A stretch of DNA of 64,000 nt from NCBI RefSeq assembly GCF_028769735.1, contig NC_088178.1, positions 20,100,357 to 20,164,356 of the forward strand, in the 5' to 3' direction. Shown piece by piece: positions 24,901-39,300 of this stretch. Below the pieces are notes generated by a model. It was not told the origin of the DNA. It was given only the letters and a program-made list of their open reading frames with translations, and did not search any database. The position numbers and the translations under genes were made by a program. The stretch is from Zonotrichia leucophrys gambelii (Eukaryota; Chordata; Aves; Passeriformes; Passerellidae). Within the stretch, counting starts at the first letter, position 1. The number at the start of each line of letters is the position of its first letter.

Positions 24901-27900
24901 ATTTTGAGCCAGATACTGTAACTAGCTTTCATTCCACTAGCAAATACCTGGGGATATATGGGTTATGTACTGGCAGTGCTTGGCTGAAGAGGAATTAGTT
25001 TTGTCTTACAGTCAGTGATCCACAGCATCCAGCAGCCTTAATAATTAAAACCAGAACATGTCTCAAGACTCTGATCTGAGTATGTAAAAAGGAGGTACCT
25101 TAAACTCTCTATTTTGTTTTAAAAAAACCTCAACTCACCAAAGAAATGCTCTGCTGATGACTGAAAGGTTTAATAATAAAGAAGGTTAAATGGGAGGAAA
25201 TAGTCTTGCTCAGGTTTCCCTCTGCTCATGGTGCCAGAGCCTTGTCAGAGTGAAATATGTAACACTGACTGAATGGCTGAGCAGCTTCCATCTGCTTCAG
25301 GATCTCTCAAAGATAATCAAGAATGATGAAAATTGTTTCTTCATTTTTGACCTCTAACCAACCTGTTAGCCTTATGTCTATAAAGCAAGGGATGTCTCCA
25401 GACTGGACATAAATTGTAATGCCAGTGTAGATCACAACTCCTCTATCAATATTTGAACTGGAAAGAGCTTATATCAGTACAGCAGCAGTTTATTGTATTC
25501 ATGAGAGGAACTTTGTACCCTTAAGACTCATTAATTTGACAGAACCCTAATAGCAGCTTGCAAATCTTACTGCCATTTCTTGCAGGAAGTGAGGTCCTTC
25601 AGGAAATGCTGTCCCAAGACTAGAAGAGCCATTTGCAATGTTCATAGCCCATGCCTGCCATCCTTCTGCAAAACAGGAGATTGAGTCTTTGCTGCTACAA
25701 AGATTGGTTTCACTGGCTTTACTGATGCTTTTATCTTCCCCCCTTTTTTTTACTTTATGCTGATGCATAGCTGACCATATAAAATAATACATTATCTCAT
25801 ACCTCTCTTTTCCCCAATTCTGGTTTTAATTTCTCTACATGATTTGTGTGCTTTGGGCTCCAGGCACCCTGAGGAGAAGGAAAGCTTCATGTTTAACTCC
25901 ATAAAGCCCCATGCAAACTGTTGGTAAGAGGTCTAACAGCACAGGCTTCACTCTGGAGTACCACATCTGTGTAGAAATGCTTGCTTGGAGCAGAACAAAG
26001 CTTGTGCTAGCTCTTTAACTTCTCTCCAAGGATGAGTGTCATCATTTTCTGGAGATTTCTATCTTGTTGCAGAAGTTTTGCTACCCTGATGTGCAAATGG
26101 TGCATTCCCATGGCTGGTTAGCCCAGCCAAGGCAGCCTGTCTGCCTTACACTACCAAGCCCCTTGCAGTCTGAGCACAGTGAATGTGGATGTTTTCATAC
26201 ATCTCCACCTCACTGTCAGACTTTCCCAACTGTCATTCAGGTGTCACTTTGGCTACCACATACTCAAGTCTCATTTGCTTGCATTTCTTAAACTCTGTGG
26301 TGACTCTCAAGGGTTAATAATTTTAAAAAAGCAGTTGAGTCTAAATATCTTTGGGGAAATGTTGGAAGTTGGTAACCTATTGTGAGAGTGTATTGGCTTA
26401 AGAAAGATTTAGAGGCCTTAGGTAAGAAAGATCATATTGGCTGTAGAAGAGGAAAAAAACCCTTAAATATTTTTGCAGTAGATGGAGAAATCCCCGGAAA
26501 TTGAGTATTTTGGCACAGAAGTCATTGAACTACACATGAACCTGAAAAGGCTGAACTGGAATACATGTTGTCCTTTCTGTGTTTCCTCGTGGCCAGCACA
26601 TCATCTGGGCCTCATTTTTAGTGTGGAATGAAAGGAAAGTGCATTGCTATAGTTGCAGAATCTGAAGAAAGATAAACACCTTCCCTATCTCTAATATTAA
26701 AAAAGGCTCAAATCTTTGAGGCATTGCACAGTGCACAGGCGGGTGTTAGGACTCGCCTCTGGTGCTACTTGTTTTGTAAGGGACAGATACTCATTACCCT
26801 GAGGTCTCTTTGTGGCTGAGGTTCAGATGGAGTACCTGTCCTGAAGATGCCTTTGGTATGGCTTGGAGACCTCACTGTTGGAATATTTTTTCCTGACAAA
26901 CATGAGAAGTGAGTGGTTCATTTGAAAGGCTTGTTTGCTTGGTGGTCCCTCTTTGGTAATTATTTGTGCTGACAACACAGCTGTTGGCTGAAGCAGCCAA
27001 TGTGCTGCGGGCTTAGTTACAGGCAGCAGTGCCACTGGACTCCTACCAGAGCGATATTTGTTCACCTGTAGCAATGAAGTGAAATTGTGTTTATAATCCT
27101 TGCCATTTCCCTGCAGAACTGTCTCATCCATGCACCTCTGGGGCTTATGTGAAGAGACGCTGTTGCTCGCTTCCCTGCCCCAAGCAGCAAGGGAGGGCTC
27201 ATCCATTGCCGGGCTGAATTTGTCTCCTTCCTTTGCACTGCCTTCCACAGAAGCAGTCTTTCATAACACTCATGTTAGCTTCTGCTCCCTTGGAAAAGAG
27301 CAGAGTCTTGTGGGACACTGGCTGTGCTGTTCTGAGCCCTGTCCTTGCGTCCCCCAGGCCACTGCTTGGACGTTGCCCAAGGTGTGCCCGTTACCATGCT
27401 TGTGCTAAAGGTGTTGTCCCTGCTAAGGGAAGCAATGAGCGTTTCCCTGCCATGTCCCCAGGATATGTGCCAGTCCAGCCTGTAGGAGCTTGTGTTCTTT
27501 GATCTGCTGCAACACATCTGCTCAAAAGGATTAGCAAAAAACTCCCTTCTCAGCAGCTTACAGTTGTCATATATTGACACCTGTATTTTGGTATTTGCAA
27601 GCTAAGCCTTGCACTTATACAAATAAGCGAGCTCAGTTCTACATGGGTAAAATTGTAGGATGAGCCTGTTTTAATTAGAGCTGGTGAGACTCCTCAACAC
27701 TCCTGCTGTTTGCTGTCATAAACATCCTGCATATGTTTGCAGCACAGTGAAAAAGACAGACTTATGGGGCAGCTGCTTCTTTTAAAGCAACAAATCAACT
27801 CCCAGATAATTGAAAAAGCCACAGTTGTTTTGAGAACAGGTAGAGGATACAGAAGGAAATATCATTGCCAAACATCTGGTCTGCAAATCTCATGAGAGGA

Positions 27901-28764
27901 GAGTGGGGAATACCTTCAGTCCTGGGTTTCCTAGGATGTTTGTCTTTGGAGTTCAGACTGTTCCCTAGGGGCTGCTTGGTAAGCAACTTTTCTGGTAGGT
28001 TTTAAAGCAAACGGGGCTCAATGCCTGGATTTTTCTTTCAGGATCAGCCTAAACTTTTTCTGTGGTACTTAACATCTTTCAGATTTGTTGATTCATAGAT
28101 CAAACTGGGAAACACTCGCAGTACTAAATAAAGACTATTTAAAATGTTCATCACAGTATCACAGCTGTACCTGGGTTCAGTCCCTCCTGTCGGGGCCTGC
28201 AGCAGGAGCTGGTAGCATCTGCCAGTCAGAATAGTGAGCTTGGTTTTTTACTTCAGAACACTTGGTCTGTATGAAAGCTCCATTGGCCACCTCTTCTTTG
28301 GACATGTCAGCTTTCTTCCTGAATAAACATCCTACTTTACCCTAATGTTATTAGGTAATAGGTTTCTTCTTTCTAGTTTTCTGTGCTTGTCACTTTAATT
28401 AAGCCCCTTGGCTGTGTGTTCCTCAATGTGAGGGGAGTCCTGCTCATGCAATATAACTGTTGATATTGGTGACTTATTCTGTTCTCCTTTCTGAACTGAT
28501 TTGGCTTTGCTGTTGTGAAATCCAGCACCACTGCTCTGCTGCGTTTTGAGATTATGGAAGTCAGAAAGCTGTGATCTCTCATGCAGGCTTCTCTGGATTA
28601 TTCCTGTTTGAACTTGAAAAGATATTATAGAAAAGCATCTCATCATAATTTGACAGTTGTCTGCAATGTGCAGTTCTCTGCAATTCCTGGGATATTGTTT
28701 CAATTGTTATTGAACCTGTTAAAAGTTTGGCCTTTCAGCCTTTTATCTACTAAGTTTCTCTAAG
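18996..28764 (+). other. PTPRF: Large intron, second stretch
   Basis: Intronic sequence. Apart from the CTTT/poly-T repeat listed separately and a short ATT run near 19447-19460, I recognise nothing. Open frames such as 23408-23812 on the - strand and 26823-27248 on the - strand have no domain, signal peptide or family resemblance. Confidence 0.65.
19090..19139 (+). repeat. CTTT microsatellite followed by poly-T
   Basis: A run of CTTT units (about 19100-19122) sits between two T tracts, and the second T tract is about 17 bases long. It is pure pyrimidine and ends just before GCCAGG. It is a simple repeat and likely polymorphic in length. Although it resembles a polypyrimidine tract, the next AG is followed by no convincing coding sequence. 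Confidence 0.95.
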
Positions 28765-29010
28765 CTCTAATCACATTTCTCTTTCCATGATGGCATTTAG
28801 TCACTTTGAACTGGTTACCTTTCAGTCTTCTCTTTGATAAGGTGAACAGATTGAGACCCTGGAACGTGTCTCTGTAAAGTGCAGTTTCTCCATGCTTACA
28901 CCATTCCCACAGCTCTGGATTCAGCGTTAGCAGTATCCTTCTGGGAGGGGTACCAAACCTGGCGGAGGCAGTGCAGTGTGTCTGCTCATTGCCAGTGTCT
29001 GGGTGCAGCC
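28765..29010 (-). mobile_element. CR1-family LINE fragment, antisense
   Basis: On the + strand, TTTAGTCACTTTGAACTGGT is followed by CTTCTCTTTGATAAGGTGAA, then CAGATTGAG, GTCTCTGTAAAG, CAGTTTCTCC, and then ATCCTTCTG and GGTACCAAACCTGG. This order matches the reverse complement of the conserved C-terminal part of ORF2 in amniote CR1 elements (consensus recalled, not aligned). The piece is diverged and has no intact reading frame. The insertion is therefore old and the original element lies on the - strand. Chance short ORFs overlap it on both strands (28879-29079, 28927-29154 and 28976-29338). Confidence 0.6.
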
Positions 29011-32000
29011 AGAGCTGTCTCCTATGGTTTTCTCCATAGAGACCAGGTTACAGCAGCATGTGCTGTGTTCAGCATGTAGCTCCCTTTCACAGAGAGGCTG
29101 TTCAGACACAACGTCTGTAGGAAGAGATAACATTTTTATTAGACTAGATAACACAGATGGAAAAAATGAATGTGAAGCCCTTCATCAAATAAGATCCTCC
29201 TCCACCCCTGCAAACTTAGCTTTCCTTGCATCTTTTCAGCTGCCTGGTTATACCAAAACTGGTGACAATTACTTTGACCTTTGTTTTCAGCCTTTATGCT
29301 ATCCTTTTGCTGTAGGATTCTTTTGGCTCCACCTTTAGCCTGGCAATGAGGCTCATCATGTTAGGTGTCCGCATTATTTAAGGGATGATGATATTTCTTT
29401 TGCTGGGTTGCAGTTCTCCCTGCCTTGAAAATTCTGTAGTTGACATTCACTCCAAGCACTGCAAAAGCAGACTCAAACATAGGAACTAAACATGCATAGC
29501 ACAACACAGAAAAAGGCCCTTATCTCTTAGCTGGTTTTTCATTACCTCCCGTGGCTCTAATCTGATTGCTTTGCATATATTAATAAAGAAAGAAATAAAA
29601 TATTTCTAAGAATTGATGCATGGCATTCTGAGATTGATTGTTTTCCAAAAAGTCATGTGCCAGTATTTACACCTTTAGGTAGCCTTGGGATACTGGTGGT
29701 AGTTCCTTGGCTGTTCTTGGGGCCATCATGATGCACTGAACTCTGTTCCCTGGTGGCTGTTCTTTTTGTAAGATTACCAGTACTTGGGCCATGACTTTGG
29801 TTTGTGCTTTTGTTCAATACTTTGTATACCTACAAAGGAGAAGCCTCCTCATACAGGAATTTCAGAGCCATTCCTCACGGAAACTCCTTTTGGAATAAAG
29901 GGCTGAAATGAAGTGCTGCAGACACCCCTCCACCACGCTCTGGAGACTCACCTCCAACTTTGATACTGAAAAATAAATGCTTGAAAAATCTTGATACTGC
30001 TTTCTTAATTACAGAAAGCACAAGGGAAAAGCCAGAGGTATTCCAGCAGACACAATGAGAGAAGGATCCAGGCCTTCCATTTCTGGTCTCCTTCGTGAGC
30101 ACCAAATTTTTTCAAGTCAGATTTACATTAGGGAAGAACAGATGCTCGCACTGTGAGAATGTGACTGATTTTAACATTATCCAGGGCTGTCAGTGGGTGT
30201 TGAATATTTATATGCTGTAAGGAAAAGGTGATGGACTAGTTTGCTTTATGCTAGCTTTTTCTGCAGGAGTGAAAAAGGCAAGAATTCTCAGATGAGGCTT
30301 CCTGTTAGTTGTTTTCAATGCATGAATAGCAAGGATCATGTGGAAGACTTTGTGGGTGATGAGAGGAAACTCCCCTGGGTTATGTAGAAGGAGGTTGGGG
30401 CAATTCTTACCTCTCAGCATGTTCTTGGTTTGACAGTGAAAATAAATAAGAAGGACCTAAGAATGAAAGTTCTTCTATTTCTTAAGGAAGCCTATGGAAG
30501 AGTTTTGTATCATATTTTGTTACAGTCTATAGAAGCTGACATCCTCTGATTTTAACCTCTACAGAGCTGTAAATGCCACAACATATTCTGAAGGCAGGAT
30601 GATCGTTGGGTCACTGATTGCCTATGGAGATGTGCCTTTTCAGACACCTAGCTGCTGCCCTGGAAAATCATAGCATAGCTGCCTCACACTTGAAATGTTT
30701 TTGAGTCCTCAGTTTCTTTTCTCTCCCAGTGGTGATAAGTGTAGAAATATTGAAGTGAAAACATCCATGCCTTCTTTCTGTAATAGGTGAGATCCTGAGC
30801 AGATGGAATATTTTTACCAGGGGCCAGGTCAGGACAGTCTTTTCACAGTAGGTGTGTGCTCGAGCAGGTCTCTGTTGATGTGTTCTCATTTCCCCTTGAA
30901 GGCAGTTTATCTGCTATGAGTGGGGTTGTTGTAACCCTTCCCTTTGAGGGGGAATGTGAGAACATGCATGCAGGCCTGTAGCCTCTGTCTGGAACCTGCC
31001 TCTGTACCATGCTGCTGCTGCTTGCCCATCACCTGATTTTGACTGCTGCCTTTGCTTTCCTGAAGACTTATCCATAAGCTGTTGGCAGTTTCACAGGGAA
31101 GTGTGCTACCTCATGGTGATGGATGATCAATTAATATCTTTAATCTTGCCCAGTGATGCAGAAAGGAAACTGCTGGTGAGAAGGAGCTGGCAAGTGAAGT
31201 TCCCTCTAGAAACAAAGCATTAAACATGACCTACGTGCATCTCTGTGAGTCCTCTCCTGGCTGTTGTGGTGATGGGGAGGCTGAGCAAGGAGAAGCTGTG
31301 AGGAGCAACGCAGGGTTTGCCATGCTGGATGGATGGGGCTGTGTGGTGGACACACAGCTCAGGCTGCCCCTGTGTTCTCAAGGGAATAGGATGGTGTGTG
31401 CCAAGAGACACCTGGGGTGCCTCAGGAGGGTGCAGCTGAGGGGTTTCTCTGCAGGAAGGCAGGATAAGGGATATGGGGGTTATGGATCCTGGTTCTACCT
31501 AGACCTGACAGTACCTATATGTATGTCAGTCTGAAGGCTAACATTGAGAGTGTGTGGAAATTCTATAAACTTCCTAGAACGCTTTATGAGAAGTAAAATT
31601 GCCTGTGTTTATTAACTTTATTCATTTGCAAACTAAAGTTGCTCTGAACAAGGTATTCTGGGTTCCACCAGCCAGTCTACATTAACTGTGTATTAACACA
31701 GCTTTATCACAGATCAGCCTAGTGTTTTAAGCACAAGGATGGTCCTAGGAAATATCACCAGTTTCTCAGCACGGGACTGATGGGCTCAGTGAGCTTTCAA
31801 GGTTTTGCCTGGTATTGCTCTGTGGGTTAGGGAGGGTTTGGGATGGAACAGATTTGATCTCCTAGTGAAAATGATGGCTGCTGTGTGTTTCACTCTCATT
31901 CTCTGCTGCAGTGAAAGGGGGATTATGGCTGTGCTTTCAAATGTCTGCAAGTTGTTGACAGGGACAGCAAGAAATCTCAGATGCTATCTGTATTGCTGGA

Positions 32001-35000
32001 TCTCAGTTGTTTTATTCAGTTCTAGCTGCAATAAATTTCAATGAGGAGAGGAAAAAAATGGCATGTCTGGTCCCTCTATTCTGTTTCAGTGCCTTTTGGG
32101 CAGCTCACTGTCATCCTTGGGCTGTTAAGCCATTAGCATTTCCAGTGCTCAGTTTTTGGAAGGCCGGGGGTAGGAAGAGTTGCCCAGGAGCCCCAGTGCT
32201 ATGTGCCTTTCATGGCCCAGCCTAGGGCTGGCTGATGTGCAGCTGTGTTTCACTTCCCTTAGCAGGAATGGAAGTTGGGGTCGCTTCCCTCCCTTCCTGT
32301 GGCAGGCAGGAGGAGGGCTCATCCCATGCTATAGGGCATGGAGATCCGCCTTTCCCTGAAGAACAGGAGTTCTGGGAGCATCCCAGGGGAGATGGGGCAA
32401 ATTCTCATCCTCAGATCCCCGGAGCAGGGGATGGTTGGTCCATGAGGGTTTCTCATTCAGATGGAGAAGTGCACACATTGATGTGGGAGAGAGGCAAGCA
32501 GCCCCAGACTGAGCTCTGCTGGTTTGTTCATGCTCAGGGGCTCTCCTGACCAGCATGTCATGGAGGAGATGGAGGTGTGCATGGTAGGATCACGGGCGTG
32601 TGTGTCACCCCACTCAGGTGGGAGGAGGCCAAGGAGAGGATGTGCCTCTGGCACGTGCCTGTACAGTACAGTCCCTTTGGCACTGGGAATGCATGGCCAG
32701 CTGCCCACGGCCAGGACCCAGCAGAGCAGAGCTGCTGTGGCTCTTCAGCTGTGCTGTGCCCAGAGCCAGCCTGGATCCTCCACTCAGGGCTCTGAATAAA
32801 TCCCTCATACATTGAGTGGGGTTGGCTTCTTCATAAGTGCTTGCTTGAAGGCATGGTAGGTTCATGGAATAGATGGGAGTAGTGGGGGCTGTTTGAGGTG
32901 TAATTGTTGGAGGTACAATTGCATTCCTTAGTCTTTGATAATCTTTTGGTGCTTATATGAAAGCTTAACAAAACCCACTTTACAAGCTCCTGCCTTAAGA
33001 ACCCTTTACCTGAAAGGCACCAGATACAGACTCTAAATCTTAATCTTCATTTCATGAGGCACCTGCTCATTTTCAGACTGTGTGTGACTATTTTAGAGAA
33101 CTTGGAGCTTACTTTTAAACCCAAGATCCTTCTAGGAAAGGTTTTTAACTTTGGCAGAAGCTGTACACAGTTGTAACACTTTTCCTTTGGGAAAGCTGGC
33201 ATTGATCATTTATGTTCTGAGAAAAGACTGGTTTTCATTTTACAAAAGAAAGGGAATTAAACCACAGGTTAGGAAGAACAAGAATAAAGAATTCCCCTGC
33301 TTTTGTTTGTACAGGCCACATACTTCCTTACACAGCCCCAGTGGCATGGAAACCCTATGGTGACCTTGTCATTGTGCAGCACAGAATGGAGATTAATCTG
33401 GAGAGCAGTAGGTAATGAAATGAGTAGTTTTAGCTTTTTTCATTGTGTTTGCAGTGAGGTTATTAAGGGCTCTAAGTGAGAGAAATACATTGGCCACTCT
33501 TTTGGGGGGTGTTTACCTGAAGAGTGAGCTTAAAACATCATTATACAAAAGTCTGCAACCTCTTCTATTTGTGTGTGTATTTTGGTCAAAGACCAAGAGC
33601 TAGGAAATACTTGTTACCAGAAGGAACTGCAGGTGTTTAAGGCTGTGGTATTAACTTCAACCATTAGGATGGCAAGGGACTGAAGGGTTTTTTTCCCAAT
33701 GCTTTTACTATTCGGCTTCCTTTTGCCTGCTTTTGTGTTCCTTAATCTCTTTGTACCTGGGCTTCCTACCTGTAAATGAGAGTGAAGATTCCTGCTAAAT
33801 GTTCTGGTTTCCCAGAGAGACAATAAGAACAGACAAGTTAGGGCTGGTTATTCCTGGCTAACAGCATGTTGGAAGCTGGAGTTTGCAAAGAAAAATGCTC
33901 AGCTGTTGTATTTGCTCTGCAGTTAAATTGGCCTCACAGAGCTTCCTGATTAAAAAAGAAATCTCTGATATTGACACACGACAGGCACTCACACTCTGGA
34001 GCAGACACTTCATGGACTTGTAGCAAAGTTTGTTGTGCTGCTTTAAGCTGAGGCCAGTGGCTGCACAGCCAAGTAGCCCCCTCTCTCCAGGGAGCAGTTC
34101 CCTTTGCAAACAGACAGCACTCACTGGAGAACCTGGAAACTGGACAGGCTCTGCTTGGACTTCTGACACAGTGAGGTGCCTTTGGACAAGATCCCAAACT
34201 GCCAGTCTCTCTGAAGTATATGCAAGAAAAATCTGTGTGAAGGTGTCTAACAACTTGATAACTTCTTTTAAAAAATTCTATTATTTTAAAATCTACATGA
34301 TGTAAGAGGGAATGTTGTGTTATTCCTATGCTGGTGTCTCCTGGGATGACTTTCACATTATATGGAAGTGATGATTTTAAACTACTCTCTTTACTACTTA
34401 TCTCATAATCTTTCTGTTCTCCCTCAAGCATCTCACACCAACCTCCTTTTTGTGCTCCATTTCCTTTTTGATTGCATGGTTCTGCATCCTGAAGATTCTC
34501 AAAACTACCTAAATATGTACCGGCAGAAAGGGTTTCCAGAAATCAAAAATGCTCAACGTGTCTCTCATTAGCAAAAGCTGCAGGGGAGGGTAGAAGGACC
34601 AAAGCTGAGACTCTTCACAGCCTTGTGTGTGCTTGCTTTCCTCAGTTCCTGGCCCAGGAAAGTGTCTTTGCATTTGGCTATGGACACAGCAGCACTTGTG
34701 TTGCTGAGCTTTGTAACCAAAGTTTGGTCACAGCCTTTCTTTCAGGGCCCATTGTGCTCTGTAGGTGAGGTGGAGATGCTGCTGTGTGCTGCAGATACTG
34801 ATGCTCTTACAGTGCTCTCAGTCCTCTCCAAGGCTGGCAGTCCTGAGTTGTGATGCACAGTCTCATCCCTCCCATCCTGCAGGTGTTTGTGACCAGCACC
34901 TGCTCTTTCTTCACACAAGGCCGGGAGCAGTGAATTCAAGACTTACAGGAAATTGTTCCTCGGCTGGAAACAAAGCAGAGGAGAAGCCTGCCACAGCCAG

Positions 35001-36247
35001 ACAGAGAAATTATTGAATTAAAGGCTGCTATCTCCCACTGAGCACTGGGTACATGTCATTTGCTGGTCAGACCAGTACTGACATATGTTACATGGGGATT
35101 TTGGTTTCTGCAGCTTTCTCCCCACTGCCTTGAAGAGCCAGTTTGGAAGTTTAGAGCCCCAGGGTGAGTAAGTAGCTGTTCTGGAGAGAGGGTGAAACTG
35201 GGAGTGTCACATGTGAGAAACAGGAATCCCACCTTTTCCAGGCCTCTCTGATTTTTTGTGTCATTGGGTAGATAGGACCAGGTGTGCTTTCTGCTCTCTG
35301 CATCCCTTCAGGGCTTTTATTCTGAGAGTATGCTGCATTCTTTATGACAGTGGCCTGTGGGAAAAGCATGACAACCATGATAAAAAAGAACTGGAGGAAG
35401 GAACTGGGATTTATATTACTTTTAAAGTAATGCCTTCTCTTCTTTTTCATGTTGCCCTGCTTATCTGTGATGTTGGCTCGCTCCCTCACAGCACCTCAGA
35501 ACAAAATGAATTGTGCATATGGCTCTGCACTCTGGAACAGGCCTGTGGCAGTAATGTCTGGGCTGTTTGCATGGGTGCCCAGCACTTTTCCTTTCTGCTT
35601 CTAACATGTGGACAAAAGACTGAAATGCAAAATGTGTGTGCAGTGACCAGGCTTCCCAGCAGCCTGCACGTGTTGGTGCATGTGTGCACAGTTCCCTGTG
35701 GGCAGAACACTCAACTTTGTGCCCATTGGTTTGAACTTCATCTTTGAGAGATGTCATGGGTCGAGTGTGATGTGGCTGAGCAAAAATGAACTCTTATTAA
35801 TTGGAGTGCTTATAAAAATCGAACTTTCATGGAGAAATGCTTTTGTAGCCTTCATTTTATACATCCTCCCCTGCAGTTAACAAGTTATTATCAAAGCATT
35901 ATAAAAACATTATGTGCACAGTACTCATGCTTCACATAAACCCAGCGTAGCTCAACTGCTCCCTTAGTCCCACAGCGACCAGACAGTGAAAAGCTGATGG
36001 GAACTCAGCTTGGAAAGTCAAGATAAGGCTTTGCAGTAGAAGGTTAACCAGGCTGCTTTTGTCTCTGTGTTGAGGGTTCTGTGCTCTAACAGGACAGGCT
36101 GTGTGTGGATGGCAGCTTAGTTTATCTGGATCCCATAAGAGGAGTTTTGCTTCTATACAGATCTTTCCTGGGAGGAAGGTGTCAGGTCTGCTTTCCTTTT
36201 TAGTAGCTTGTTATCTTAATTCTGGGACTGGAGGACAGGAGGAAACA
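29011..36247 (+). other. PTPRF: Large intron, third stretch
   Basis: Intronic sequence with alternating AT-rich and GC-rich parts. A GC-rich part at about 32080-32810 is open in many frames on both strands (for example 32235-32549 and 32600-32815 on + and 32457-32708 and 32614-32865 on -). That pattern reflects composition rather than coding. Nothing else is recognisable. Confidence 0.65.
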
Positions 36248-36325
36248 AGTTAGAAGAGAGCTTTGGAGGTGACCAAGCCCAGCCCCCTGCTCAGGCCAGG
36301 GCCAGCTTCAGTTGGGCTGTGACAA
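36248..36325 (-). mobile_element. Short CR1 LINE fragment, antisense, near-3' end
   Basis: The + strand text GTTAGAAGAGAGCTTTGGAG, then GTGACCAAGCCC, AGCCCCCTGCTCAGG and CCAGGGCCAGCTTCAG follows the reverse complement of the well-known 3' part of avian CR1. There the consensus reads roughly 'gaagggacctctggaggtca', then 'tctagtccaaccccctgctc' and 'agggccaacttc'. The terminal 8-bp ATTCTATG-type repeat is not preserved. The fragment is truncated on both sides. Confidence 0.6.
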
Positions 36326-39300
36326 GAACTGCTGCAGACTGGGTGGTGTGTGCAGCCTCCCAGGGCACAGACATCTGCCAGGAAGGGGTGATGCAGATTC
36401 CTCTCTGCATGTGTAATGAATCTTCTGCCTTTTTTGTAATTAGGTGCTCATGCCTGCTCTTCCCTGCAGACATTAAAGGAGGGGGCTGGCTTTTAAAAAG
36501 CCAAATACTAAAGAAAGGAAGCCTGAGAGAGGAAGAATGGAACTTTTTTATTTTCCAGAAGAAATAAATTTAGGCTAAGTTAGCAGTTAGGTGTTCTTTA
36601 TATGCATGAGGTGTAAGGCAGCTCATTACATTTCCAGGACTGCAGGTGAAGAGTGCTTATGCAGGTGCTGACTACCTGGAGCATTTTGGTTTTCCCTCCC
36701 AAGGAAGGCATGCCTGCAAATCACAAAGACAGACCTTCTGGAAAAACTGAATTGCGTGAACCATCTGACAATGCTCAAAGAAAGCAAACAGCAGGGTCCT
36801 TGTCTAAGAGTATAAGAAAAAGAATAACCTCCACTCATCCTCTGTTTCAAACCACCTTTTGAATTTAATAGGTTAAAATCTCTCAAAAACTCTGACCCTT
36901 GCTATGGTTGTAATTGGTGCTAATTAGAAATATTTCCCTATTAATTGTGGGAATATCTCCAGGTGCACTACCTGGAGCCTGAGCTTTGGCTGCTGAACAG
37001 TGTTTCCTGGTACCTTTTTCTCACGCCTCCCACTCTGAGGAAGCTGCAGGTGGGCATACCCTGATTTCAGAGAGATGGAGTCAGTCCCCCCAGCAGTTTA
37101 GTCAAGAGAGTCAGTGTTGGTGCTTGTACTGTCTTCACCAGTTATTTGAGCGCAGCTTGCACTCAAAGAGATTTCAAGGGGTAGGCAACAGTTAGTTCAC
37201 TTTTGAGTTCAAGTACAAACAAAAATTATAAACCAATAGTACTTAATTTCTTGAACTTTTCTGCTAATTGGTGATGCTGTAAGAAGTAGCTTGGAAAGGT
37301 AAGTCAGGGCTGATTACCTTGATGCATACAGGGTTGAACATTAAGTATTTCCATTGAGTCTTTTGCCTTTAAATGTGTCGCTCCACAGTGCTGCTGGAGA
37401 AATGACACTTCAACTTTGGGTGATGAGCAAAATGCATTTTATTAAACTTCAGCTTTATTTAGGGGTAGGATAGCGGGATAGTGGATTTTTTTCAGAATTA
37501 ACTAAGCAGAGCATGGGAAAGATGATGCTGTCCACCTACAGTCCCTGTCTATGCACACCTCTCCTCCTTGCAGGCAATCTGTGGGTTACAAGAAATGTGA
37601 CTGCAAGATTCAGTAAATGTGTGCTATGCACAAAAATGATGCAAAGGAAGGGAAGGAGAATTCAAAGACGAATATTCAGTAGGATGATAAATCAGAAGGC
37701 TGCATATTGTAATTAGGAGTAGCACTTCTAGATTTTTCATCGGGTGGTAATTTCTTCATAATCTGAAATAATTGAGTCAAATGGTATTTTTGTTTTTCCC
37801 CCTTCCCTAGGGAGAATAGAAGGGACTGGCTAGTTTGGTCCCACCCATACTTCATTCTTCTGCAATCTATTTATAGCTTCTGCAGAGGGCAGGGAAGGAG
37901 GGAGACCTTGGAGAAACAGAGAGGCTTAGCCTTGTTTGTTTTACCGTTGAAACCCTGGCTTTAACTCCTTCGCTGCTCAGCTGCCCCAGGAGTATCAGAA
38001 ACCTTTTACCTTTGTCAAATAAACAAGCACATCTCTAGCTGTCGGTTCTAAAAATGAAATATGTATGTTTTTAATTCCTCATTATTGCAGAGTGAGTGCC
38101 CCTCATTATTCATGAAGCTGTCATGTGTTGCTGTGTGCTGGGCTCCCCTGTGCTTGGCCTTGTGTGTGTAGCACACAGGGGAAGCTCCCACCCTCTCCAG
38201 GGATGCTCTGCGGGCTCCACCGCGGCAGCGGGTGAGAGGAAGACAGAGCCCGGCTGATTCTCTCAGATTCACTGTGCTGAGGAGATAAATGGAATTGCCA
38301 GAGGGTTACTAATACCCTTTAAAAGAAGAAATATTCTCTCTCCCAAAAGGATGTGGAAAAAATTAGAGCAATTACATTTGTATCATGAACCTCTGTACTG
38401 AAGGGAATGGGGAAGGGGAATAGGGAATGCAGTGGAAGTAACAGGATGTGGAGTTCCCATTCTGTGCTCCACGCTAAATAGCTTGGCTTAAAACTGGGAC
38501 AGGAGAAAATATTTATCAGAAATTTTCTTAAATATGTTTTCTCACAAAGGAGATGGATAAGCAGGGGGTGGATTTCCAGTATCACCAAGATGCAGAGTGT
38601 GTTACAGCTGCATATTCTGACACAAGACAGCACTGCTCCTGTGCAGGACTGTTTGTGTACACAAAGAGAGCAGTCTTTCTCCAACCCTGTGTTGGTAGAG
38701 CAGCACTTCCCAAAGTGGGAATGAAAGCAAAGGTGGCTTTTTTCCCCAGGTTAATGCCAATTGATTTTTGCTTGTTAAACTGGGTTGTCTCTGCTGCAGC
38801 CTCTGCCACAGCGTAACTGGAGATGCCCTGCTTGTAAATGTCTGGGAAGTCAGTCTATTTTCCATCTGTAAGTAATGTTTGAGCGTTTAATGCAATTTAT
38901 CTTCACTCACATCGCAGAAGATGTCAACACTAAAACATTTGCTACAGACATCATAAACTCAAGACATTGGCAGGCACTGCTGAACAGAGCAGAAACAGTG
39001 GCAGCAAATACATATTTTTAAACCATCTGGTATGCAAGTGGTGTTGGATCAAAAATTAACGTGGTGTAAAAAACTCACCACTGTTTGTCAGATGACCTTT
39101 GGGCAGTCAGCAGAGAAGTTGGTACTGCATATAAATGCACTTGAAACAGTACAGTGTATCTCAGTTCATACTTCTGGGCCCTGTTCCCTCACTTGCCAGG
39201 TTTTGGAAACTAATAGGCTTATTTAGTGAGGTTTAGAAGCAGCTCAGATAAACGGGTGCCTTGAGGGCTTTGCGCACCACTTGCCTCTCTGCATACTCAC

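Noticed and set aside
32080..32865. Overlapping open frames on both strands in GC-rich DNA
   Set aside because: Five or more overlapping frames of similar length on opposite strands indicate composition, not coding. No splice-site pair or domain supports an exon.
34765..34830. MLLCAAD peptide resembling the Ig2 cysteine region of LAR (MLCAA)
   Set aside because: The rest of Ig2 (GNPDPE, WFKDFLP) is absent and there is no suitable acceptor in frame, so the likeness is chance.
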